From the NCBI GenBank assembly GCA_035720425.1, contig DASTOB010000039.1, forward strand, positions 1-6,434: a stretch of DNA of 6,434 bases, in the 5' to 3' direction. Under the pieces are notes generated by a model. It was not told where the DNA came from and did no database searches. It was given only the letters and a program-made list of their open reading frames with translations. This document shows, piece by piece, positions 1 to 4,984 of this stretch (the stretch's first letter is position 1; every line of letters starts with the position of its first letter). The stretch is from DASTOB01 sp035720425. GTDB taxonomy: Bacteria; Chloroflexota; Limnocylindria; Limnocylindrales; CSP1-4. Both the position numbers and the translations under genes were made by a program.

Positions 1-1
1 C

Positions 2-22
2 GGTGACGACCGCATCGTCACC
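2..22. promoter_or_regulatory. Dyad-symmetric element, copy 1 (8-bp arms, 5-base spacer)
   Basis: The arms GGTGACGA and TCGTCACC are perfect reverse complements separated by CCGCA. The core TGACGA-N5-TCGTCA recurs at 97-113. This could be an operator for a dimeric repressor or an RNA hairpin. No T-rich tail follows, so an intrinsic terminator is less likely. The function is inferred; only the symmetry and the repetition are seen. Confidence 0.45.
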
Positions 23-96
23 TGCGTGGTGGGATGCCGATAGGCGCAGTGCGCTCGGGCCGGATCGGTCGCCTGTCAGGGCGCCAAGCCCAAATT

Positions 97-113
97 TGAC
101 GACCCCATCGTCA
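97..113. promoter_or_regulatory. Dyad-symmetric element, copy 2 (6-bp arms, 5-base spacer)
   Basis: The arms TGACGA and TCGTCA flank CCCCA. The block 97-114 matches 4-21 at 17 of 18 bases, and a GCGTG follows both copies at similar distance. It abuts a small AT-rich patch (AAATTTG, 92-98) that stands out in this GC-rich DNA. TTGACG at 96-101 resembles a -35 element, but no matching -10 follows at the right distance. An operator pair is the simplest guess. Confidence 0.45.
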
Positions 114-146
114 CGGGCGTGTGGAGGCGGGGCGGCGGCGCTGGAC

Positions 147-244
147 GGGCCGCTACGACGCGGAGCGGCCGCCGGCTCGGGCCGCTACGACGCGGAGCGG
201 CCGCCGGGCTCGGGCCGCCGCGACGCGGAGCGGCCGCCGGGCTC
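147..244. repeat. Three tandem 32-33 bp hairpin repeats
   Basis: The copies run 147-178, 179-211 and 212-244. Each contains GGCCGC, an 11-base spacer and GCGGCC, so each can fold into a 6-bp stem: arms 148-153/165-170, 180-185/197-202 and 213-218/230-235. Each carries a NotI-type octamer GCGGCCGC, at 165, 197 and 230. The main difference between copies lies in the spacer (CTACGAC versus CCGCGAC) while the stem arms are unchanged. It resembles a small REP-like palindromic array in an intergenic region. Confidence 0.75.
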
Positions 245-336
245 GCGCGGCGTCGGGCGACCGATTCGCGCGGCGTCGGCCCGCCGATTCGCGCCGCGCC
301 GGGCAGCCCGAGTCGCGCCGCGAGTGTCGACCGACC
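243..336. repeat. Degenerate 23-24 bp tandem repeats, about four units
   Basis: Units begin with TCGCGC(G/C)GCG at 243, 266, 289 and 313. The first two are closely similar (TCGCGCGGCGTCGG, then a variable stretch ending CCGAT); the last two are diverged. The array directly abuts the 33-bp repeats and ends about 20 bases before the -10-like box of the DUF2203 gene. No function is evident. Confidence 0.6.
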
Positions 337-354
337 CGATCTGGCCGGCTCGCC

Positions 355-360
355 TAGAAT
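355..360 (+). promoter_or_regulatory. -10-like box TAGAAT for a leaderless DUF2203 transcript
   Basis: TAGAAT matches the TANNNT form of the bacterial -10 element and is one of very few AT-rich hexamers in the region. It ends 6 bases before the GTG start at 367, so transcription would begin at or near the start codon. There is no Shine-Dalgarno sequence between the box and the GTG, which agrees with a leaderless mRNA. The -35 region (for example CCGACC at 331-336, 18-bp spacer) is weak. Confidence 0.45.
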
Positions 361-366
361 CCGGCG

Positions 367-792
367 GTGACCCGGTTCTTCGATCTCGATGAGGCCAACG
401 AGACGCTCCGCGAGCTCCAGCCGATTCTCGTCGCGCTGCGCGATCAGCGCGCCGAGCTGATCCGGCTGCGCGACCGCGTGCTCGCGACGACGCCCGGCGA
501 CGAATCGGCCGCGATCGGATCGGCCGGCGCCGGTGCGGAGGCTGCCGAGAACCTGCGTCTGCTGCGGATGCGCATGCAGGGCGTCATCGACCAGATGCAG
601 GCCGGCGTCGTCCGCATTGACGAGCTCGGCGTGACGCTGCGTGACATCGAATCGGGCCTGATCGACTTCCCGGCGCTCGTCACTGGGCGTCAGGTCTGGC
701 TGTGCTGGCGCCTCGGCGAGGGTGACGTGGCGTGGTGGCACGAGCTGTCGACGGGCTTCGAGGGGCGGCAGCCCCTCACCGAGCTGACATGA
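367..792 (+). CDS. DUF2203 family protein
   Basis: The protein has 141 residues and opens with VTRFFDLDEAN, matching the usual DUF2203 N-terminus (short strand, then a Leu/Arg/Glu-rich helix at about 8-40). The second half carries the family signature: GVTLRDIESGLIDFPA (88-103), then LCWRLGE (112-118), WWHEL (123-127) and GFEGRQPL (130-137). Length is normal for the family. The role of DUF2203 is not established; it is a small soluble, probably helical protein. The GTG start is chosen because it matches the family N-terminus and follows a -10-like box by 6 bases; no Shine-Dalgarno is visible. The stop overlaps the next start (ATGA), so it is probably translationally coupled to the DUF309 gene. 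The family call is firm, the function unknown. Confidence 0.88.
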   Translation: MTRFFDLDEANETLRELQPILVALRDQRAELIRLRDRVLATTPGDESAAIGSAGAGAEAAENLRLLRMRMQGVIDQMQAGVVRIDELGVTLRDIESGLIDFPALVTGRQVWLCWRLGEGDVAWWHELSTGFEGRQPLTELT

Positions 793-1295
793 CGGCGAGC
801 CCGCGCGGCGCGACGGTCCAGCAGGGCGGTCGGGCCAAGGCGTATCGGCCGCTCCGGGTGGCCGACCGGCGTGCCGCCTTCACGGCCGGCCTGGCCGCGT
901 ACGACCGCGGCGACTTCTTCGAGGCCCACGAGATGCTCGAGCCGGCCTGGATGGGCACGGACGACCCGGCCGAGCGCGACCTTCACCAGGGCCTGATCAA
1001 GCTCGCCGCCGCGTTCGTGCACGACGTGCGCGGCAATCCGCTCGGCGTCGCCCGGAACCTGGTCGGAGCGCGGGCACGCCTGGCCGCCGCGCGCGACGCC
1101 ATCCGTGCGGGGGCGGGTCCGGCGATCGGCGTCGAGGTCGACCTGGAGGCACTCGTCGATGCCGTCGACGCCCGCCTATCCGCCCTCGAGGCGGACCCGA
1201 CTGCCACCGTCGAACCGCCCCGCATCGGGCGGACGGGTACGACGACGGGGCCAGCCGGGCAACTCGATCAAACCGCACGGGCGCGCCACCCATGA
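789..1295 (+). CDS. DUF309 family protein
   Basis: The protein has 168 residues. The core (about 27-135) has the DUF309 hallmarks: YDRGDFFEAHEMLEPAW (38-54), with the conserved E-A-H-E-x-L-E, and LHQGLIKLAAAFVH (65-78). These are the two antiparallel helices expected of this small helical domain. About 30 residues of disordered, Gly/Thr/Pro-rich tail (136-168) lie outside the domain. DUF309 proteins have no proven activity; the conserved His and Glu residues suggest a metal- or ligand-binding site, which is inference. An upstream in-frame ATG at 732 would overlap the DUF2203 gene by 61 bases. The ATG at 789 gives a clean ATGA overlap and is preferred. The stop again overlaps the next start by ATGA. 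Confidence 0.85.
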   Translation: MTASPRGATVQQGGRAKAYRPLRVADRRAAFTAGLAAYDRGDFFEAHEMLEPAWMGTDDPAERDLHQGLIKLAAAFVHDVRGNPLGVARNLVGARARLAAARDAIRAGAGPAIGVEVDLEALVDAVDARLSALEADPTATVEPPRIGRTGTTTGPAGQLDQTARARHP

Positions 1296-1660
1296 GACCG
1301 CCCGGCGGCATCCCGTCGATCGACGTCACCGAGGCCCACCGGCGCCTGGCCGACGGGACGAACGCGCTCGTCGTCGACGTCCGCGAGCCGGGCGAGTTCG
1401 CGGCGGTGCGCGTCGAGGGGGCCGCCCTCTTCCCGATCTCGACGTTCGCCCTGCGCTTCGGCGACCTCCCGCGAGATCGCCCGTTGCTCGTCATGTGCGC
1501 CGCCGGGTCGCGATCACTCGCGGCGACGGCTCATCTGATTCGCAACGGCTGGTCCGACGTCGTCAACGTGGCCGGCGGGATCGAGGCGTGGCAGCGTGCC
1601 GGGCTGCCGGTGCGGACGGGCCCGCCCGCAACGGGCGAAGGAGCCCTCACAACCGACTGA
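1292..1660 (+). CDS. Single-domain rhodanese-like sulfurtransferase
   Basis: The protein has 122 residues, one rhodanese domain and no signal peptide, so it is probably cytoplasmic. Visible landmarks are SIDVTEAHRRL (9-19), the LVVDVREPGEF motif (26-36), EGAALFPIS (42-50) and the active-site loop CAAGSR at 69-74 after LLVMC, then NVAGGIEAW (92-100). Cys69 would carry the persulfide, so the protein is predicted to be catalytically competent, moving sulfane sulfur to an unknown acceptor. The loop type is that of small GlpE/PspE-like single-domain rhodaneses. It is third in a coupled trio with the DUF2203 and DUF309 genes, so a shared process is possible but nothing in the sequence names it. No Shine-Dalgarno is visible; the ATGA overlap suggests translational coupling. 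Confidence 0.88.
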   Translation: MRPPGGIPSIDVTEAHRRLADGTNALVVDVREPGEFAAVRVEGAALFPISTFALRFGDLPRDRPLLVMCAAGSRSLAATAHLIRNGWSDVVNVAGGIEAWQRAGLPVRTGPPATGEGALTTD

Positions 1661-1666
1661 CGGGTA

Positions 1667-1688
1667 CGCGAGGGCGGTCGCCCGCGCG
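1667..1688. terminator. GC hairpin after the rhodanese gene (possible terminator)
   Basis: The arms CGCG-A-GGGC and GCCC-G-CGCG pair as 4 + 4 bp around one A/G mismatch, with a GGTC tetraloop. It starts 7 bases after the rhodanese stop in the 78-base gap between convergent genes. No T-tract follows on either strand, so intrinsic termination is uncertain; it could act as an mRNA 3'-end stabiliser. Confidence 0.3.
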
Positions 1689-1727
1689 GCCCGTCGGCGA
1701 GGAGCCGCTCCGCCCTGAGCGCTTGGC

Positions 1728-1744
1728 CGCTGAGCCCCTCAGCG
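1728..1744. terminator. Perfect 7-bp hairpin embracing the stop codon of the kelch-like gene
   Basis: The arms CGCTGAG and CTCAGCG are perfect reverse complements around CCC. The TGA stop of the minus-strand kelch-like gene (1739-1741) lies inside one arm. It sits where both convergent operons should end and could serve both directions. No T-rich tail is present, so the terminator role is inferred from position and symmetry alone. Confidence 0.4.
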
Positions 1745-3190
1745 ACCGCGGCGGCGAATGCGATCCCAGAGGCGCCGGGTCTGTTCCTTGTGCGCGAACA
1801 TCCAGCCGATGACGACGAGGATCGCGAAGTTGACCGAGCCAACGCCCGTCGCGTTGAGATAGCCCAGCTGCTGGCCGATCTCGCCGTCGATCTTGAGCGC
1901 CGGCACGGTCGCCCCGAGGAGGCCCAGCCGGAAGAACGGCTCCATCGGCGCCAGGTTCGAGCGCGCCGCCGCGGCAATCGGCCCGTCCGCCGTCTCGCCG
2001 CCGACGAGGATCGCGTTCGGACCGGACACGAGCGTTGCCGCGCCGGATAGGCCGGCCGCCGGCAGGTCACTCTGCGGCAGGTGGTGCCACTCGGTCAGGA
2101 TCTCGCCCAGCTCGCGGTCCGTCGATGGCACCGCCCAGTACAGCTCGCCTCGCGGCCGCGTCCCGTCGGAGCCGCCGACGAGGTAGAGCGCTCCGTTCGC
2201 CGCCCAGCCGGACGCGTTCGTGCGCGCCTCGGGCAGATTGCCGACCGGGCGAACGCCCCACTCGACGAGCTGCCCGTCGTTCTCTTCGTTGCTCCCGATC
2301 GTGCCGCGCTGGACCGCACCGGTCGCGCGGCCCTCGGCGTCCGTTCCGCCGTAGATCCAGACGTAATCGCCGTTGAGGACCCCCACCGCATCGGTCACGG
2401 CCACCGCGAGCTCGCGCGGCTGGGGCGCCCAGGCGGTGAGCGCCTCGCCCTCGAGGGTCGCCTTCCAGACGGTGGCCGTGGGCCCGTCCGCGCTCGCGCC
2501 GCCCGCGAGAAGGAGTCCGTCGGCCAGGGCCACGAGGCTCGCCCCAGCGCGCGCTTCCGGGAGATCGAGCGGCAGCTCCGCCGCTTCGGACGTCTGCCAC
2601 TCGCCGAGGGCGCCGCTCGCCGCGTCCGGCGTGAGCACGAACGTCGTGTCGGTCGGCGCGCCGTCCGCGTCGTACCCGCCGACGACGTAGATCGACCCGC
2701 CGAAGAAGGCCACGCCCGCGTCGGCGCGCGGCGCGGGGAGCGACGGGCCGCGTGCCCAGCGGTCGAAGTTGCCGGTGCCGGATGTCGTGGCGACGAGCAC
2801 CTCGCCGGTCGCCGTCGTCCCGTCGGAGCCGCCGATGAACAGGATCTGGTTGCCGAGCTGGACGAGCGCGCCGTCCGTCCGCGCCTCCGGCAATGACAGT
2901 TCCGTCGGCGACGGGTGCCACGGCAGGACCGCGCCCTGCGGCGCGGGGCACGGCAGTGTCTCGTTCTCCGGCGGGCAGAAGTTCACCGGCGAGAACGCGA
3001 GGATGCCGAGGTCGAGCGTCCGACCGACGGTGAAGTAATACGCCCGATCCGGGAGGTAGCCGAGCAGGAACAGGATGAGGATGAACCAGAAGAAGGCCTT
3101 GACGGAGGCCCAGCCCCAGCCGTCGGCGTCGAGCAGCCCGAACAGGGCTCGACGGCGGGGTGCGGGCCCGGCGCTGAGTGCCTGCGTCAT
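1739..3190 (-). CDS. Membrane-anchored kelch-like beta-propeller protein in a cytochrome bc operon
   Basis: The protein has 483 residues. A short cytoplasmic N-terminus leads to a membrane segment (about 31-46, KAFFWFILILFLLGYL). An extracytoplasmic stretch with Cys72 and Cys81 follows. Next come six kelch-type repeats with Gly-Gly pairs at 120, 171, 230, 281, 339 and 397, spaced 51-59 residues. Most repeats carry a tryptophan (145, 198, 254, 311, 368) and several an LPEAR-type turn, so a six-bladed propeller is expected. A second hydrophobic segment (about 450-467) and a basic tail (RRLWDRIRRRGR) close the protein, placing both ends in the cytoplasm and the propeller outside. No heme or copper motif is seen. 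An upstream in-frame ATG at 3247 lies inside the cytochrome c gene. The ATG at 3190, 5 bases after that stop, is preferred. It may scaffold the quinol oxidoreductase; that role is inferred from context only. Confidence 0.85.
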   Translation of the reverse strand: MTQALSAGPAPRRRALFGLLDADGWGWASVKAFFWFILILFLLGYLPDRAYYFTVGRTLDLGILAFSPVNFCPPENETLPCPAPQGAVLPWHPSPTELSLPEARTDGALVQLGNQILFIGGSDGTTATGEVLVATTSGTGNFDRWARGPSLPAPRADAGVAFFGGSIYVVGGYDADGAPTDTTFVLTPDAASGALGEWQTSEAAELPLDLPEARAGASLVALADGLLLAGGASADGPTATVWKATLEGEALTAWAPQPRELAVAVTDAVGVLNGDYVWIYGGTDAEGRATGAVQRGTIGSNEENDGQLVEWGVRPVGNLPEARTNASGWAANGALYLVGGSDGTRPRGELYWAVPSTDRELGEILTEWHHLPQSDLPAAGLSGAATLVSGPNAILVGGETADGPIAAAARSNLAPMEPFFRLGLLGATVPALKIDGEIGQQLGYLNATGVGSVNFAILVVIGWMFAHKEQTRRLWDRIRRRGR

Positions 3191-3193
3191 CGT

Positions 3194-3201
3194 CCCTACC
3201 T
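3194..3201 (-). promoter_or_regulatory. Ribosome binding site overlapping the cytochrome c stop codon
   Basis: On the minus strand AGGTAGGG precedes the kelch-like start (ATG 3190-3188) by 3 bases and contains the TAG stop of the cytochrome c gene (3198-3196). This supports the 3190 start over the upstream ATG at 3247 and suggests coupled translation of the two genes. Confidence 0.4.
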
Positions 3202-4245
3202 GACCGTCAGTGTCCCGGTCATCGCCGGGATGGGATGGATCGAGCACTGGAAGACGTACTCACCCGCCTCGAGCGGCTCGTACACGTACGTCGTCTCCGA
3301 GCCGCCATCGATCGTGGCGGTGTCCTGGAGGACCTGGCCCTCGGAGGTCTCGATGTCGACGTCGTGGAAGACACCCGCCGGATCGTCGTTCACGAGGTGG
3401 ATGGCGAACGGCTCGCCGGCCGGAGCTTCGAGCTCCGTGACGTCGAAGGCGATCCCGACCGCGGTGAGCTCGAGCGTCGTGGCGTCCGGCGGGACGGACG
3501 GTCCGGGGGTGGGGCTGGCGCCGCCGCCGGGGCGGGTCCAGCACGCGGGCACCGGCGTGGCACCCGGCGCGGGGCGGAAGTCCGGGTCGCGCCAGCCCTC
3601 GAACGTCAACGGCTCGCCGGTCTCCGGATCGTGCATCGGCTCGTTGAGCTCCGGATCCCGGACCTCGTAATGACCACCTTTCGGTGCCCGGATGAACGCG
3701 ATGAGCTCGTCGATCTGGCGGTAGTTGAGCGGACCGCCGTTCTCGTTCGACCAGACCGGCATCACGCTCGGGTCGTTCCCGCACACGTAGCGGCCGCCGA
3801 CCTCGAGGACGGTCCGCAGGTAGTTCTCGTTGAGGTGGACGAACAGCTTCATCTGGTCGTTGAGGAGGGGGCCGATGCCACCCTCGCCGTTGACCCCGTG
3901 GCACTGTGCGCAGTTGGCCTGGTAGAGGTTGTAGCCCCGCTCGATCGCGACGACCTGCTGCACCTCGTCCTGGGCGACGAGCCGCGGCTCGTTGGTGACG
4001 AACGGAATTCCGATCAGTTCGTAGAAGTAGTAGGCGATGACGAACACGACGACGACGAGGACGACGAGGAAGCCCATCCAGCGCGCATTCGACGACTGGC
4101 GCACGATCTGCGCCGCGCGCTCAGGCGAGAGGTCCGCCCGGTGGGCCGACGGGGGCGCGCTGAATCGCTCCGCCGGTGCGGCCTCGGACGGCGGGCGGCG
4201 GGCGGGCAGACGCTGCTCGGGCTCGCGTCCGGGCTCGTCGGTCAT
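3196..4245 (-). CDS. Membrane-tethered monoheme cytochrome c fused to a type-1 copper (cupredoxin) domain
   Basis: The protein has 349 residues. A Pro/Arg-rich cytoplasmic tail (1-56) precedes one membrane anchor (about 57-79). A class I cytochrome c domain follows (about 98-186): CAQCH heme site at 112-116, axial Met162 in MPVW, and a closing helix IDELIAFI. A linker (187-255, with a Pro/Gly/Ser-rich part at 237-254) leads to a cupredoxin domain (256-349). His294 and the CSIHPIPAM motif give the copper ligands Cys334, His337 and Met342, with plastocyanin-type C-x2-H-x4-M spacing. Both cofactor domains should lie outside the membrane. As the gene after the Rieske gene, it probably takes electrons from the Rieske centre at heme c and may pass them to the copper site and then to an oxidase; that order is inferred. 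One copper cysteine rules out a CuA centre. Cys155 and Cys235 are extra. Start: ATG with GAGGAG 4 bases upstream. Confidence 0.93.
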   Translation of the reverse strand: MTDEPGREPEQRLPARRPPSEAAPAERFSAPPSAHRADLSPERAAQIVRQSSNARWMGFLVVLVVVVFVIAYYFYELIGIPFVTNEPRLVAQDEVQQVVAIERGYNLYQANCAQCHGVNGEGGIGPLLNDQMKLFVHLNENYLRTVLEVGGRYVCGNDPSVMPVWSNENGGPLNYRQIDELIAFIRAPKGGHYEVRDPELNEPMHDPETGEPLTFEGWRDPDFRPAPGATPVPACWTRPGGGASPTPGPSVPPDATTLELTAVGIAFDVTELEAPAGEPFAIHLVNDDPAGVFHDVDIETSEGQVLQDTATIDGGSETTYVYEPLEAGEYVFQCSIHPIPAMTGTLTVR

Positions 4246-4249
4246 CGGT

Positions 4250-4255
4250 CTCCTC
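4250..4255 (-). promoter_or_regulatory. Ribosome binding site of the cytochrome c-cupredoxin gene
   Basis: GAGGAG on the minus strand lies 4 bases before ATG 4245-4243. It is a strong Shine-Dalgarno match within the 36-base gap after the Rieske gene and fixes the start. Confidence 0.6.
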
Positions 4256-4281
4256 GGTGACGGGACGGGGTGATCACGGGC

Positions 4282-4956
4282 CTAGATGCAGCCGATCGGG
4301 CTCTTCGGCGGGATGACGCCCGGCTGGCCGAGCGCGACCGGCAGCGGACCGAGGTTGATCTTGCCGGTGTCGAGGGTGAGCACACCCTCCGCGTCGACCG
4401 AAGCAGCGAACCGGTCCATGCCGCGCGGGGCCGGGCCGTAGGCCGTGCCGGCGACCTTCACGCCGAGCCGGTCATAGCGCGAGCCGTGGCACGGACACTC
4501 GAGCCAGAAGTTACGCAGGCACGGATTGGGCTTGCAGCCGAGGTGCGGACAGCGCTGGTACAGGCCGCGGACGTTGACCGCGCTGCCCTCGCCGGTGGGA
4601 TCCTCGCCGGGCACGAACTGCTGGCGCGCCGGATCGACGAGGACGATGAACGCCCGCGCCTCTGACACGTAGGCCGGGAAGCCCTCGCCGATCGGCAGGC
4701 TCGCGTTCTGGAGCTTGAGGTCCTCGAGCGTCCCGATCCGGACGGTGCCGCCAAAGCCGCCGGTCAGGTTCGGCCAGACGAAGCCGATCGACCCGGCCGT
4801 CACCTCGAGCAGCCACACGGCGAAGCCGGCCCCGAGCGAGTTGCGCAGGAGCTGCCGCCGCGACAGCCCCTGGACGGGCGCGCGGCGGAGCGACTTGAGC
4901 GCCTCCTTCGTGAGGGCCTGCGGCTTGGCGGCCGGTTCGACCTGGTAGTTGCTCAT
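4282..4956 (-). CDS. Rieske [2Fe-2S] protein of a quinol:acceptor oxidoreductase (b6f/bc family)
   Basis: The protein has 224 residues. A Tat-like signal/anchor comprises SRRQLL (32-37) and a hydrophobic stretch (about 41-60), so the folded protein should be exported and stay anchored. Cluster box 1 is CPHLGC (136-141) and box 2 CPCHGSRY (154-161). The ligands are Cys136, His138, Cys154 and His157, with Cys141-Cys156 the expected disulfide. The 12-residue gap between boxes equals that of chloroplast Rieske proteins. Ser159 and Tyr161, which raise the cluster potential in well-studied homologues, are both kept. A GPAPRGM segment (174-180) matches the family proline loop. Cys146 is extra. The protein takes the first electron of quinol oxidation and should hand it to cytochrome c, encoded next. 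It follows the two cytochrome b genes, unlike Bacillus qcrABC, where the Rieske gene is first. Confidence 0.95.
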   Translation of the reverse strand: MSNYQVEPAAKPQALTKEALKSLRRAPVQGLSRRQLLRNSLGAGFAVWLLEVTAGSIGFVWPNLTGGFGGTVRIGTLEDLKLQNASLPIGEGFPAYVSEARAFIVLVDPARQQFVPGEDPTGEGSAVNVRGLYQRCPHLGCKPNPCLRNFWLECPCHGSRYDRLGVKVAGTAYGPAPRGMDRFAASVDAEGVLTLDTGKINLGPLPVALGQPGVIPPKSPIGCI

Positions 4957-4971
4957 GTCGGCTGGAACTGT

Positions 4972-4976
4972 CCTCC
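4972..4976 (-). promoter_or_regulatory. Distant Shine-Dalgarno (GGAGG) of the Rieske gene
   Basis: GGAGG on the minus strand lies 15 bases before ATG 4956-4954, longer than the usual 5-10. No start codon in frame lies nearer to it, so either the spacing is tolerated or translation is partly coupled to the subunit IV gene ending at 4985. Confidence 0.4.
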
Positions 4977-4984
4977 GGTGCTCG

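Larger units (their letters stand above)
1..366. other. Non-coding, repeat-rich leader region upstream of the DUF2203 gene
   Basis: No convincing gene lies here. The open frames present are typical accidental high-GC frames: arginine/alanine/proline-rich, without recognisable motifs, and running into the DUF2203 start. The stretch holds two dyad-symmetric elements (2-22 and 97-113), three hairpin-forming tandem repeats (147-244), about four degenerate 23-24 bp repeats (243-336) and a -10-like hexamer (355-360). These are listed separately. The first tandem repeat step is 32 bp and the next 33 bp, which would break any reading frame and argues against a repeat-containing protein. Confidence 0.7.

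Noticed and set aside
1..366. Possible CRISPR array or tRNA in the repeat-rich leader
   Set aside because: The repeats are directly tandem without unique spacers, and no tRNA cloverleaf or anticodon stem could be found.
3..392. A + strand frame through the tandem repeats that would encode a repeat-rich 129-residue protein
   Set aside because: The repeat step changes from 32 to 33 bp, so the peptide repeat is broken. The frame also overlaps the well-supported DUF2203 start and has low-complexity Arg/Ala/Pro composition.
76..741. A 221-codon minus-strand frame antisense to the DUF2203 gene
   Set aside because: Its repeats come only from the DNA array, and no domain is recognisable. The + strand DUF2203 signature is unambiguous.
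3334..3346. Possible CuA site in the cupredoxin domain (as in oxidase subunit II)
   Set aside because: The domain has only one cysteine at the metal motif, in C-x2-H-x4-M spacing, which is a type-1 copper site. CuA needs two cysteines.
4037..4075. GAC/GAG-rich microsatellite-like run
   Set aside because: It is the antisense of a valine-rich transmembrane helix (VVLVVVVFV) of the cytochrome c protein, so codon usage explains it.
3178..4260. A 360-codon open frame on the + strand, antisense to the cytochrome c-cupredoxin gene
   Set aside because: Composition is Arg/Asp/Val-rich with no family motif, and the opposite strand encodes complete heme and copper motifs.
4270..4277. Palindrome GTGATCAC in the Rieske-cytochrome c gap
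   Set aside because: It is only 8 bp, a single copy here, and not placed where a promoter or terminator is supported.
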